64,000 nucleotides of DNA from contig CANTFL010001484.1 in assembly GCA_947650285.1 (NCBI GenBank), positions 62,001-126,000 of the forward strand. The letters are read 5' to 3'. How positions within the stretch are numbered: the first letter of the stretch is position 1; each line of letters opens with the position of its first letter. A program made the position numbers and the translations under genes. Positions 51,422 to 61,559 of the stretch are shown one piece after another. The notes below the pieces were generated by a model that ran no database searches, was not told where the DNA came from, and was given only the letters and a program-made list of their open reading frames with translations. The stretch comes from Hyaloperonospora brassicae (lineage: Eukaryota; Oomycota; Peronosporomycetes; Peronosporales; Peronosporaceae).

Positions 51422-53562
51422 ATGAAGCGCCGCGCGTCGCCGCCGATAAGTGCCTTCTTCCAGCGCAAACAGACCCGACGCATCAGCGTCGAGTCCCTCA
51501 GCAGCGAAAGCGACCGAGACGGGAGCACCAGTAGCACTGTGCAATTAACCGACACGGACGACTCAGCACACAGGATGACCGATCCCGTGCCGCAGCCTCT
51601 GCACCCGACGTCAGTCATCGATCGACGTGCCCCGTCTCGCCGAAGTGCTCGCGAAGATGTGATGGGTATTCTCCAGTATCGAGAGCTGGACGGAGGTGTC
51701 GCGATGCGGCCGGAAGTTTGCAGTGTCCAGCGATCACGACGACGACGGAAGCAGCTGCTGGTGCGCTGGGCGCTCACGCACTTCCAGAGACTGCCCGTGT
51801 CGCTTCGCTTGGGTCCGCATTGGGAGCGGCAGGCAGGCAATCTAAGCTCCGAGACGTTTTACGTCAGTTGTCTAGAGTTTGATAGCCAGGGCGTCTTGCT
51901 CGTTGCGGGGGCGTCGAATGGGGTCATTGCTCTCTACGACTTTGATGACGCGTTTCATCGCACATTAAACGTCGGTCAAAGAATGCAGAGAAAAGAAGGA
52001 AATGGATCGGACAAAGGGAAAGACGACGACGATGAAGGAGATGAAGAGATGAGGACAGACAGGACGCTGCATCCGGTACGCGTTACCAAAGGTGCTTGGG
52101 CTGGCACTTTTGTTGACTAGCGCTTGAGTTGCAGATCCACACGATCTTTACACCATTTGAAGTCAAATCCATTCGCTGGAACTCCTTCAATGAGGTTTGT
52201 GAGTGATTCAATTGCTTTGGGCCACTGCTGTGATGACTAACTCTGGCCTTCGTATACTGAATATTGATTTTTCGTGGCGGCCAGGACGAGATTGCATGCT
52301 CCTTTACGAATCGCAACGAGATTCATGTCTTCAATCTGGACAAATTTCCAAGCGAACCGTACAAAGTATTGAAAAGCTCAAACCACCCTTCAAGCGGCTA
52401 CAATGATCTCTTGTTTCTGCCTGCTTATGGGATGACACGGCGACCGACGGTGGCTTGTATAATTGCTGGAGATGTAGACGGAGCTATCCGAATGTGGGAT
52501 CCTCGAGTTCCCCTGCGACCAGTATGGAGTTTTCACACAGGATCACCGGTAACGCCGATTAACTCGCTGCTACTGTCGGAAAACAAGCAGTTTCTCATCT
52601 GCGGTAACGAAGCTGGAGTGCTCATGGTACGGTCCGCGCAACCTTTGCATACCCTGTCCTGTGTGTTGATTGGCTTTGCTTGCAGACGTACGATATCCAG
52701 CACAAGATCGTCCCTGCGTTCGGTTCAAAGCCCATACCGCAACGAAAAGCAGCAGTCAACGTGATGGAGGCAATAAAACGTGAGAACTGTTCTTCGGTGC
52801 AAGCACTAAATGTTGTCAGTGTAACGTCACTAACGTCGTGTTGTTACGTGCACTTTGACCAGCATATTTATCGCCTGCTCTGATCGATGCTGTCCTCCTC
52901 ACTAGTCGATGTGGGTCCTCTGGAATAATGGCACTACATCTGATGCCGAACTCTAAGACACAAGTGCTGTGCCAGATGCGCAACGATTGGGTAATTGTTA
53001 TCGATTACCTTCTTGGCTCTGTAATCAAGCTCCACACGTTCCTTCGAGGTATGCACAACTGCAAGAGCCAACCGCTCGGAACAGCAAAGGTGCTCTTTCT
53101 TAGCTCACAACTGATGTATGATCGCATGTGATCTTGACAGGAGTAACGCCACGAGACATATTGAAGGGTGATGCGCCTCCATCCGTGCTCTCCGCAGCTT
53201 TACGAAACGACGACCAAGGCAATTTCCAGCCGCGTACACTCCGCAATTCGTGGCTCTCGTGCCATCGTTGCAAAGGTGCATTCTTGTTTGACAAGTCAAT
53301 CATGTGCACGGGTATCCACGACACCACAAGTTTGAACATGATTGACCTGCACCATTTGCGGCGCAATAAATCAGACGCGAATGGTGATGCTGCGGCGAAA
53401 ATTGGAGCAAATACCGAAGTACCGATTGCCGAACGGCTCGATCGATTTCGAATCCCCATGAGCAGCGTCATTACCGCAGTGGCCGCGCATCCAAATCAGC
53501 ATTCGGTAATCTGCGGAGGCGAAAACATGACCCTGCAGATTATGAGTGTGGTTGGCAACTAA
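51422..53562 (+). CDS. WD40-repeat protein with N-terminal PIP-like motif (6 exons)
   Basis: Model: 51422-52075, 52135-52194, 52285-52626, 52686-52779, 52863-53048, 53141-53562. All introns are GT-AG, 59-92 bp, and all phases agree, giving 585 aa. The first exon 51422-52075 has no earlier ATG in frame. Beta-propeller blades are visible at about 149-176 (GASNGVIALYDFDD), 229-256 (RWNSFNE, then IHVFNL), 295-311 (AGDVDGAIRMWDPR) and at the C-terminus (VICGGENMTLQIM). Residues 6-13 (SPPISAFF), followed by basic residues, look like a PCNA-interacting (PIP) box lacking its Gln. Residues around 190-213 are an acidic Asp/Glu insert. The role is unknown; such proteins are often scaffold or CUL4-DDB1 receptor subunits, but I cannot assign an orthologue. 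The intron 4 splice sites (52780/52862) are the least certain. Confidence 0.8.
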
Positions 53563-53676
53563 AAGAAACGACAGCAAGAAACAACGCCTGATACGCGTAG
53601 TGGAGTGCTATTGCTGCTGGTGCCTTGATCGGTTCAAGCTGTAATTGTCTTTTGGTCACAACAGCCGAGTCGCAGT

Positions 53677-54755
53677 CTATCTATCATCTGTCTGCAACAC
53701 CAGCTGTCTCGAATCATCTGACGAATTTACTCCGCTGATCGTTGTTGACTCCCCAAGAAGCATCAGTTCGATGTATCTCCATGGAAGGCGAGGGGCGTCG
53801 GCTGTAAGGTTCAGCCAATGGACGGACATCGATCGTGCGGGAGTGTTCGGAAGGCGCGGAGCATGGATTGACCCGACCTTCGTGGCAGAGTGGAGCCCGT
53901 CGACAGAGACCTGTCTGGATTCGCAAGTTCTCTGAAACGAAGTCAAGCCTAAACATTTTAGACACAGCGTCACGAAACAGACGGCAGCCTTGCTGAAGCT
54001 TCTCCGTCTCGCGATTGCTCATGCGGGTGGTTCGGTCTGACAAGGAGCACTTGTGTCAAGCGAGACAGGAAACTACTACATCGCAACGCGGCTTTGCTGT
54101 CATTGGGAATCTCAATCCCGCGCAGTCCGTTGAACGCGACGAAGGACGTTGAAGCAGACTGTACTTTTTTCGTCAGTGAAATCATGCGCTGTAAAAGAAT
54201 TGCAGATCAAGAGAGTGTGAGCGTGTTGATGAGCAATGGCAACCAAACGTGCTCAGCTCCTCGTTCCGATCTCGTCCAACAGCCATCAGAGTACGTGGTT
54301 CGCGTATGAAAGTATCTACCTCAGCTCTTGCGGCTGTGGTCGAAAGGATCATCTGACATCAAGAAAGAAAGTCCATACATTTGTGCCCACTTCTTGCGAC
54401 ATGTGTGTTCGAGCGAAGCACTGCTGCTTGACAGACCTTGACGCAATTCCATCAGTGGTTGGCCTCCGTTGGAGACTCTGTACACCACGTCCAAAGTCAT
54501 CGGCTCAGTAGTAGCTGCTGCAGCAATGCATCATGTTCAGTCAGCTTTGACGTGACAGAAAGCGGTCTAACGTCTATTTGCTGAGCGAGGCCATTCACAC
54601 GTACTGGATTTTGTGATCGCGATAGCTTCGAGCTTGTTCAGCCGTTCGCCGTGCATGAGTGAGTACTCGATCGAATGATGGGGAGGCTTCGCCATCAGTC
54701 CCGAGTCTTTCGGCTGGACGATGGAACTGGATGAAACCTCTCCTACGCGCTGCAT
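53677..54755 (-). CDS. multi-exon gene of unknown function (model incomplete)
   Basis: Exons that splice in phase on the minus strand are: 54755-54605 (starts MQRVGEVSSS), 54517-about 54321, 54188-54080, 54036-53911 and 53801-53677 (ends LVLQTDDR, stop). Coding-like stretches include RKKWAQMYGLSFLMSDDP, FNGLRGIEIPNDSKAALR and LQQGCRLFRDAVSKMFRLDF. Acceptors are good (CTTTTACAG, CCTTACAG). Two problems remain. Exon 2 runs into TGA at 54323-54321, one base before a good donor (GAG|GTAGAT), so its join to exon 3 is out of frame as read; and the third intron would be only 43 bp. It may be two genes, a pseudogene, or hold a sequence error. It is divergent from the PDZ gene, sharing a promoter region of 70-160 bp. 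Confidence 0.45.
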
Positions 54756-54824
54756 AATTCACCACCACTTTTGCCTCTTCCTCGTCCTAGGAGTCCGTTC
54801 GGGTTGCCGATACACACTTCTCAC

Positions 54825-56927
54825 ATGCCGCTCGGCCGTTTACGTGGCGCCTTCTTGTCGAGACACACAAATGCCAACGTCGGTCAACGCTCCTGTTCTT
54901 CTGCGACCGCAACGACAATGGCGACCACCTCGTCGACGCATCCTCCTGAGCCGTGGAGCTCCACTCACCCAGATTTCACGAGTCTCCGATTCTTCATTTG
55001 GACCGGAGGAGACGTTGGATTCACGCTGACATCAGTCAACCCCTCGGAGAGTGAAGCTTGCTCACTTACCTTTGGCGAAGACGACGAGCTTCGAGTGGGT
55101 ACTGTCACAGCTATGAAGGTCTGGGAAGCTGGCGTTCGTTCAGGTGACATTTTGGAGACCGTGTCTGGCAAGCGCGTGCACACGATGGATCCTGAAGCGG
55201 CGTTGGTGTTGGTGCAGATGTCCAAGAGGCCGTCTATCGTCCGATTTCGGTCACCAACAAGCGGGCCACGTGAGCGCTTTGATATGCTGCTCCGCCACCA
55301 GAAGCTCGGAGTGTTCTTCACAGGAGACAGCTGTCACGATATTCCAGTTGTAACTCGAACTAGCCGTCGATCGAACTTGCGAACCTCTGATCCTGATGTG
55401 GTCCCGCCTTTGGAGGCCCGCCCTGGTGACGTACTCGTGGCGGTCAATGGTAAAGACACGATCGCAGATGGACTAAATGCGACGTCGAAGTACCTGGAAA
55501 CGTGCCCACGGCCACTCACGTTTACTTTTGAACGCTTCAGAAACAATGGGGGGTTAGATCACCAAGCTGCAAGCACAGACTCGGCAGAGCACCGGTTGGC
55601 GTCTTCCTCTTTTCACCGAACGATCTCATGTGCAGCAGTGTCTGCTTTAGCTGCTCGAGAAACGGCGAGTCTTCGTTGTAAAGCCTTTATGCAGACACTA
55701 ATGCCAAAGAATGAGCCTTCGACTCTATCCCCAGTACATCGAGACGCTGGACATTGTCTTCGAACGCGTGGTGCTCGCAATGACGTCGTGATTGAATGGA
55801 AAAGAGGGCCTCTGGGGTTGACGCTGCTAGAAGACGCAATTTCAGGAGTACCTGTCGTCAACCGGTTGACTGGAAAAGGCTTGTCAGCTAACATGGAACG
55901 CTTGCAGCACGGATTCCAGCTCTCCTCGATCAACGGTGTCCAAGTCGAAGCTTGCTCGCTCGACGACCTCTGCCAGGACCTGTTGACACTGCCAAAGCCC
56001 GTGACACTCGTCTTTCGTCCTCTGCTATCCAATGCCGCCAGCGACGACAGCAGCGAGTCTCAGTGCAGCGTCATCTCTACGTCGTCATCGGCCAGCCCAG
56101 ACGTCCCAGGTTCAGACGGGATCGAGCTTCATGGAGACGCCCACCAAACACTGGCCACGACCTCAGCAGCGCCGCATCGGTGTCCCGACCCAGCGTCGTC
56201 CGCACGCGAGCAGTACGAGTACGAGGTCGTCTGGACATCGACGCGGCTTGGACTGAAACTAGACATGCCGTACGACAGCGAACGCCAGTCAGCGTCAAAG
56301 GACAAGACGAACGGAATGTCGACCCGACGTCGGTACCCGATCGTCCACCAGATCCTCAAGGAGTCCACGCTCGGTCTGCCGCCTGACGCTGTAGGACACT
56401 CGTTCGTGTCGATCAACAACTGGCGCACCTTTGGGCTGAAGGCAGAGGAACTGCGCACTCTTCTCGGAGCCGCGTCGAAACCCGCTGTGCTGCGCTTTCG
56501 CCGACGAGACGCTTTGTTGCGTTCTCAGCCGACGGGTCTGCCGACGTTGTTGCACACGGTCACCGCCACCACTGACGATGGGTCCACAGACGACCGAGAA
56601 GCGACATTCGGATCGGCGTATAGCATTCTCTGGAGCGAAGGAAAGTTAGGCATCGTCTTCGGCTGCTACGAAGACGCAAACAGCCACGACACGCTCGTGG
56701 TCTACGTGAAAAGCATCGGACCAGGACAAGCGCTGAAGTCCACACTCGTCGACGTGGGCGATATTCTCCACAGCATCGACGGTCGAGATCTCCCGCCCAA
56801 GCAAAACTTCAAAAAGGCAGTGCGAAAGCTGATCAATGCCAGCACCTCGCGGCCTGTGACGCTAGGGTTTCGTCGCACGTCGTGGAGTGCGCGATCCACC
56901 GGACGGCACACCCTTCGAGAGTCGTAA
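54825..56927 (+). CDS. protein with five PDZ-like repeats
   Basis: A single exon; 700 aa from ATG 54825, or 669 aa from ATG 54918 (MATTSSTHPPEP). The open frame begins at a TTG at 54771, so the true start is one of these two. Five repeats of about 85-100 residues each show the PDZ-like pattern 'LG..F' then 'GD.L..(I/V)(N/D)G' then 'L.F.R': near residues 55-150 (VRSGDILETVSGKRV), 150-240 (RPGDVLVAVNGKDT), 325-410 (GFQLSSINGVQVE), 465-570 (HSFVSINNWRTFG) and 600-690 (DVGDILHSIDGRDLP). This suggests a scaffold binding peptide C-termini or membranes. There is no signal peptide or membrane span. Its 3' part, from 55908, is duplicated inverted at 61021-62713. I do not recognise a named family. Confidence 0.8.
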   Translation: MPLGRLRGAFLSRHTNANVGQRSCSSATATTMATTSSTHPPEPWSSTHPDFTSLRFFIWTGGDVGFTLTSVNPSESEACSLTFGEDDELRVGTVTAMKVWEAGVRSGDILETVSGKRVHTMDPEAALVLVQMSKRPSIVRFRSPTSGPRERFDMLLRHQKLGVFFTGDSCHDIPVVTRTSRRSNLRTSDPDVVPPLEARPGDVLVAVNGKDTIADGLNATSKYLETCPRPLTFTFERFRNNGGLDHQAASTDSAEHRLASSSFHRTISCAAVSALAARETASLRCKAFMQTLMPKNEPSTLSPVHRDAGHCLRTRGARNDVVIEWKRGPLGLTLLEDAISGVPVVNRLTGKGLSANMERLQHGFQLSSINGVQVEACSLDDLCQDLLTLPKPVTLVFRPLLSNAASDDSSESQCSVISTSSSASPDVPGSDGIELHGDAHQTLATTSAAPHRCPDPASSAREQYEYEVVWTSTRLGLKLDMPYDSERQSASKDKTNGMSTRRRYPIVHQILKESTLGLPPDAVGHSFVSINNWRTFGLKAEELRTLLGAASKPAVLRFRRRDALLRSQPTGLPTLLHTVTATTDDGSTDDREATFGSAYSILWSEGKLGIVFGCYEDANSHDTLVVYVKSIGPGQALKSTLVDVGDILHSIDGRDLPPKQNFKKAVRKLINASTSRPVTLGFRRTSWSARSTGRHTLRES

Positions 56928-57061
56928 CACTGGCGCAAGAGTCTTCTGTGGCGTGACATGGAGACGAGGTAGGGCAACATGGACCCGCGTGGCATTCATT
57001 CGCGTTTATAGGGCTGCGGTCGTTCTACTGTTCATTCCGACGCTTTATTTCGTGTCGTCCT

Positions 57062-57097
<36 letters not shown>

Positions 57098-57600
57098 CTC
57101 GTCCTGTGTCTGTCTGTCCTGTGTCTGTCTGCCTCCCTGTCTTGATCGGCGTCTCTTTCGGCCATCGCGCACACTGACGATGGTCCTGTACTGCATGACG
57201 CCCCACGAAGCCCCACAAGCTCTGCCACGGCGTTTGTTCACGGCAGCGGCAGCGGTACTCGTGCTGCGTCTTGTAACACGGCGGTATTGGTCGGGCCCTC
57301 CGAGCTGCACACGAAGGGGTGAGGCTACACGGATAGTACATGTTGCTGGCTGTTCATCGCCTCAGGGCGACGTCGGTCAACCGATTCTGCACGTTGCGTC
57401 GCTTACCTCCGTGTGGATGAACGCGTGTGTCCACAGCAACATGTAAGCCCTGCACCCCACCATCGCGTTCTACCACTTCGGAGTGATTCGGTCCTTTGCG
57501 TTCCAGTGGAAGAGGATCACGTCTTCCTTCAGCTTCACCAGGTCGTTGTTGCACCTTGCGAGCGTGTGCACCGCGGAGCTGTTGATCTTCATTTCTGCTT
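55908..57600. repeat. inverted duplication, left arm (about 1.69 kb)
   Basis: The reverse complement is at 61021-62713. Positions pair as x + y = about 118621. The arm covers the last 339 codons of the PDZ gene, the intergenic region with a TCTG microsatellite, and the last ~43 codons of the convergent 757-aa gene. Only a handful of differences are visible. The left edge (CACGGATTCCAG) is abrupt. The right edge fades into diverged similarity over about 20 bp. Confidence 0.92.
57062..57096. repeat. TCTG microsatellite
   Basis: Eight TCTG units plus TCT, followed by further TGTCTG-rich sequence to about 57140. The right-arm copy (61527-61558) has eight CAGA-type units on the other strand and differs at the junction. 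Confidence 0.95.
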
Positions 57601-59743
57601 GTAGCAGCCGCTGGGTCTCTACGATCTCGCCTTGAGAAATGGCTGGGATGTCGCTCACCGGTACGAATACCACCTCAGTCGTTGCATTCTCACGACCTTC
57701 TTGGTAGAACCCCAAGAGGTTCATGCTTACGTCAAAGGCCGGAAAGCCGATCGCGTTGCTGGCGTTCAGCGTGACCATGCGCGCCACGACGTAGAACACC
57801 TGCATCTCGATGGCATTGGCGATCTGGTTGCCAGTGGCATTGCGGCTGCTGTTACTGTTGCTACCAAGGTTCTGGTAAAACATCGGATCATTTGAGTCTT
57901 GGTCATCTAACGAGCGCATAAATTCTGAGAGCCCACCCGAGTTATTGCGGAATAAACCAGGAGGACCCTCAATTCCATTCAGGCCGCTCATAGTGTCCGA
58001 CGTCGCCACGGCGATCCCCGACGAGCTGTTGTTCATCGAAAACTGGTTCGAAGAGGCAGTAGATCCCATAGTACCAGTATTCATCATCACAGCCGGGCTC
58101 ATCATTTGCTGATTGGACGAAGCACTGTCCACAAGCGGATTTACGCTCAGCATCCCACCATTCTGTGGGCTTACAAGTGACGGCCCTCCGGCGTTCTGGT
58201 GTGACATGTGCCCCATTGGTTTCACTGCGGCTTTTTGAGCAGCGGCCTGCGCACTAGCAATCATTGCTGGAAACCGCTCGATTCCTTTCAGCACAAAGTC
58301 GAGGTGCCCCATGGTGTCCGTCGCATATGTGAGCAAAAGATTTGCAATCAGGCATTTCGTATCGTGCTGGGCCGTTTCGTATGTCATGACGTCTTTGTAG
58401 CGCCAGCACGCTGGACAGCGATAAATAGGTCGTTCCGGGTCGGCCGCACCGTCACTCTTGCTTTCGTATCCGACCGTCTGCCATTCCAATTGGTGGAGTC
58501 CGTTCACAACTCCGCCAGTCCAAGTTAAAATGCTTTCCATGGCACCAGTTAGCGAATTGCTCGATCGAGGACTGCCACCGACTCGTGGAGTACCAGGAGA
58601 CGTGCTGCCTCCAGCGCGCATCCTTTTGCGCCGATCATCGGCTGTAAACGCAGCGGAGCCAAAAGCGCCAGCCAGCATCATCTCGTGGTCGGCGTTTGAA
58701 GCGGGCGACGACGTGGTCGACATCGGTGTCGACGCGCCGTTGATGATGTGATGTGTGATCTGCGCCGGGGCAATCTTGCCAGGTCGACGCTTGTTGCGCT
58801 TCGAGCGTACCGAGATGGACGAGCTCAGGTCGTAGGCCACGTCAAAGTTGAGCGGGGACTGCGCCGTGTCGGCTTCTACTTTGAGACGAAACGCTTGGCC
58901 CTGATGGTTCTTCGACACGTCTTCGATCCGCAGCTTGAGCACGGCCATGCCAGTGGCATCGATCGTGCGCTGGCAGTCGGGCGACATCTTGAGGATGTCC
59001 TGCTTCAGCACAGGGTGTTCACTCTCGTAGAGCAGCGTCACACGCAGTGGCACGGGGCGATTCCCCACGCGCTCGTTCTTGGCGTTGACGAGGTAAATGG
59101 GCAGCATCATGCACTTGTCCCGCCCGCCTTCGTCCTTGTACCAGAGCTCAGGCAGCTTCTCTTGAATCAGGAGCCGGTGCTGAATGACCGTCATCTCGGA
59201 CGTCACGGCGGGCGTCACGTTCAGGTTCACCGTCTCTTTCGACGGCGCCGCCGAGATCTGGAGCACAAACTTGCGGTTGCCCAGCGCCATCGAGCACTCG
59301 CTGATGCTCAAGCGCAGGCGGCAGATGCCGTCGCCGTCCATCACGGGCTTTGTACTCGGGTCGAGGTGCAAAATGGCCTTCTCCACGGGCACCATCTTCT
59401 CGGCCGCGTAGAGCTCGACCTTGAGCGGCACAGTCACGCCCGACTTGAGGTGGTCGCTGGGGTCCACGAGGTACACAGTGAGGTCGAACGGGCCGTTTCG
59501 GTACGGGAACTTGGGCGGACTGGGCTGGATCTTGAGCCGTAGCCGCTCGTGGCTCGCAACGTCGACGGCGCTGTCCACGACGTGGGTATGGAGATTGCCA
59601 TGGAGTGCACTGCCGTTCATGGCGGCGGCGGTGCTATTGGAGCTACTACTACTACTGCTGGTGGAGGTGGAGGTCGTGCTGTGGGGGACGCCGGAAGGGG
59701 CCGTGCACGCCCCTGCTCGAGTGTACGTCTCGGTCCTGAGCAT
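57470..59743 (-). CDS. unrecognised protein, 757 aa, possible C2HC zinc site
   Basis: A single exon. The frame opens at a TTG at 59854, and the first ATG is 59743 (MLRTETYTRAG); a later ATG at 59620 (MNGSALHG) follows a Ser/Thr-rich tract and is also possible. The N-terminal third has a beta-rich pattern repeated twice (FDLTVYLVDPSDHLKSG.TVPLKVELY at about 86-113; LPIYLVNAKNERVGNRPVPL at 214-233), suggesting two related domains. A basic patch KRNKRRPGK (315-323) could be a nuclear signal. C443, C446, H460 and C464 form CPAC-x13-H-x3-C, a possible zinc finger. A long Ser/Asn/Met/Gly-rich low-complexity region and a helical C-terminus follow. The architecture hints at a transcription regulator, but this is inference. 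Its 3' end converges on the PDZ gene. Confidence 0.8.
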   Translation of the reverse strand: MLRTETYTRAGACTAPSGVPHSTTSTSTSSSSSSSNSTAAAMNGSALHGNLHTHVVDSAVDVASHERLRLKIQPSPPKFPYRNGPFDLTVYLVDPSDHLKSGVTVPLKVELYAAEKMVPVEKAILHLDPSTKPVMDGDGICRLRLSISECSMALGNRKFVLQISAAPSKETVNLNVTPAVTSEMTVIQHRLLIQEKLPELWYKDEGGRDKCMMLPIYLVNAKNERVGNRPVPLRVTLLYESEHPVLKQDILKMSPDCQRTIDATGMAVLKLRIEDVSKNHQGQAFRLKVEADTAQSPLNFDVAYDLSSSISVRSKRNKRRPGKIAPAQITHHIINGASTPMSTTSSPASNADHEMMLAGAFGSAAFTADDRRKRMRAGGSTSPGTPRVGGSPRSSNSLTGAMESILTWTGGVVNGLHQLEWQTVGYESKSDGAADPERPIYRCPACWRYKDVMTYETAQHDTKCLIANLLLTYATDTMGHLDFVLKGIERFPAMIASAQAAAQKAAVKPMGHMSHQNAGGPSLVSPQNGGMLSVNPLVDSASSNQQMMSPAVMMNTGTMGSTASSNQFSMNNSSSGIAVATSDTMSGLNGIEGPPGLFRNNSGGLSEFMRSLDDQDSNDPMFYQNLGSNSNSSRNATGNQIANAIEMQVFYVVARMVTLNASNAIGFPAFDVSMNLLGFYQEGRENATTEVVFVPVSDIPAISQGEIVETQRLLQAEMKINSSAVHTLARCNNDLVKLKEDVILFHWNAKDRITPKW

Positions 59744-59854
59744 GGAGACGAGAGGGGATAGGACGGGATGGGCGAGGGACGCGAAGGCGGCGGCGGCGGT
59801 CGAGCGAGATGCGGGCGCCCGGACGACGAGTGAGTGCGTGTCAAGCGACTTCAA

Positions 59855-60545
59855 GTTGCTGCGGTCGGTCGGGCGGGCGGGCGGTCGGTGGGTCGGTGGG
59901 TGGCCGACGGGTTGCGATCGGGGAAAAGGGGACTGCTCGTGTTCCGGCGCCGGGCGGTTGTTTTCGTCGCGACTTCGGCGCAGCGTTTTTGCTTGTGCGC
60001 AGCAGCCACGGAAAGGTGCGGGCGCGACCTGTGCTCGGTCATAGATTGAGCATGTTCGACGACAGGTGCTCGCGTCGGGCGGCGCCCATGGGGGCGAGAG
60101 AGAGGGAGGGGGCGGATTTGTTTGTATTCATTCGCACGGCCAGCGCGCTCGGGTTTCGATGGATATCTAGAACCGCCTGCTGCCTCTTTTTCCTTCGGCA
60201 AAAGCGAGCACAAGCCCTCCGAGTCTGCGATTGGGACACAGAAATAAGTGCCGCATATGTCCGTGAACAGAGGTCGATGGAGGCAGGCGAGCGCGTAAAA
60301 CGTTCCGACTTGCAGGACTCTTTTCGCGCTTTTTATTGCCAGACAGAAGGTCTGAGCGCACGCCGCGTTTCATAGGAGGAATAAAGTGCTTGGGGACACG
60401 TCAGTTAGTCAGTCGCCCATTGTATCTGATAGACTGTCGACAGCCAACGAGAACCTTCAGCCAAAAAGGCTTCGGACGCAGCTGACTGAGACCGCCGTGC
60501 GTCGTCTTTGCGACCAGCAGACAGAGGTCTCGGCGATAGCCTAAA
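59855..60545. other. upstream region of the 757-aa gene
   Basis: GC-rich, with a GGTCGG/GGGC simple repeat at about 59865-59905. Plus-strand frames here are compositional by-products. By position it holds the promoter and 5' UTR of the minus-strand gene. Confidence 0.4.
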
Positions 60546-60749
60546 TCAGAGGTAGACAACATCAGTGAGCTCGGCTTCGGTCAAATCGGCCAGGCGGTTG
60601 TTGCTCGTGCGAAAAAGTTTCCGCAGACTACGTACCGCCACTGTCGGAAATCGAAAGGTCGCCACGGGATCGGCGCAAGTTGCTGCGGAGCAGCTGTTGA
60701 GCACTTTCGGTCTTAAAGACTTCTTTATCGACACGAGCTCGACTACCAT
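60546..60749 (-). CDS. possible terminal exon of a truncated gene
   Basis: The minus-strand frame ends ...RKLFRTSNNRLADLTEAELTDVVYL-stop, which reads like a real C-terminus. No upstream exon could be found before the inverted-repeat edge at 61021. An overlapping plus-strand frame (60565-60861) competes. It could be the remnant of a gene cut by the duplication. Confidence 0.25.
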   Translation of the reverse strand: MVVELVSIKKSLRPKVLNSCSAATCADPVATFRFPTVAVRSLRKLFRTSNNRLADLTEAELTDVVYL

Positions 60750-61020
60750 TCGCTCTCAGGTGCCTCCATGGGTCGCGCTCGATTCATTCTTCGTGCTCGG
60801 CTCCTGCCTACTAAAATCAAACGACAAGTGCGATTGCTGTGCAAGTGTTAAGGCGAAATAGTCACGGGAGCGTTCATCAGCTCGGTCAGGTGGACGACCT
60901 GAGGTGTACATGGCCAACTATGCCCAGACGTTGCGCGGTCATTTCGTGCGATCCTTCTGTCGATAATGTACCATCTAATCGCTAGGCCGGTAGCAGCCAC
61001 ATCGCTGAGCGGCTGCTGCA

Positions 61021-61526
61021 ACGGCGGAGATGAAGAGCAACAGCTCCGCGGTGCACACGCTCGCAAGGTGCAACAACGACCTGGTGAAGCTGAAGGAAGA
61101 CGTGATCCTCTTCCACTGGAACGCAAAGGACCGAATCACTCCGAAGTGGTAGAACACGATGGTGGGGTGCAGGGCTCACATGTTGCTGTGGACACACGCG
61201 TTCATCCACACGGAGGTAAGCGACGCAACGTGCAGAATCGGTTGACCGACGTCGCCCTGAGGCGATGAACAGCCAGCAACATGTACCATCCGTGTAGCCT
61301 CACCCCTTCGTGTGCAGCTCGGAGGGCCCGACCAATACCGCCGTGTTACAAGACGCAGCACGAGTACCGCTGCCGCTGCCGTGAACAAACGCCGTGGCAG
61401 AGCTTGTGGGGCTTCGTGGGGCGTCATGCAGTACAGGACCATCGTCAGTGTGCGCGATGGCCGAAAGAGACGCCGATCAAGACAGGGAGGCAGACAGACA
61501 CAGGACAGACAGACACAGGACGAGTA

Positions 61527-61559
<33 letters not shown>

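Noticed and set aside
54771..54824. Upstream extension of the PDZ protein
   Set aside because: The frame opens with TTG, not ATG; the first ATG codons are at 54825 and 54918.
57062..57140. Regulatory element between convergent genes
   Set aside because: It is a simple TCTG microsatellite; nothing shows a function.
58748..59542. 264-codon plus-strand frame
   Set aside because: It is the shadow of the 757-aa gene on the other strand; His/Val/Arg/Gly-rich composition is typical of a complement frame.
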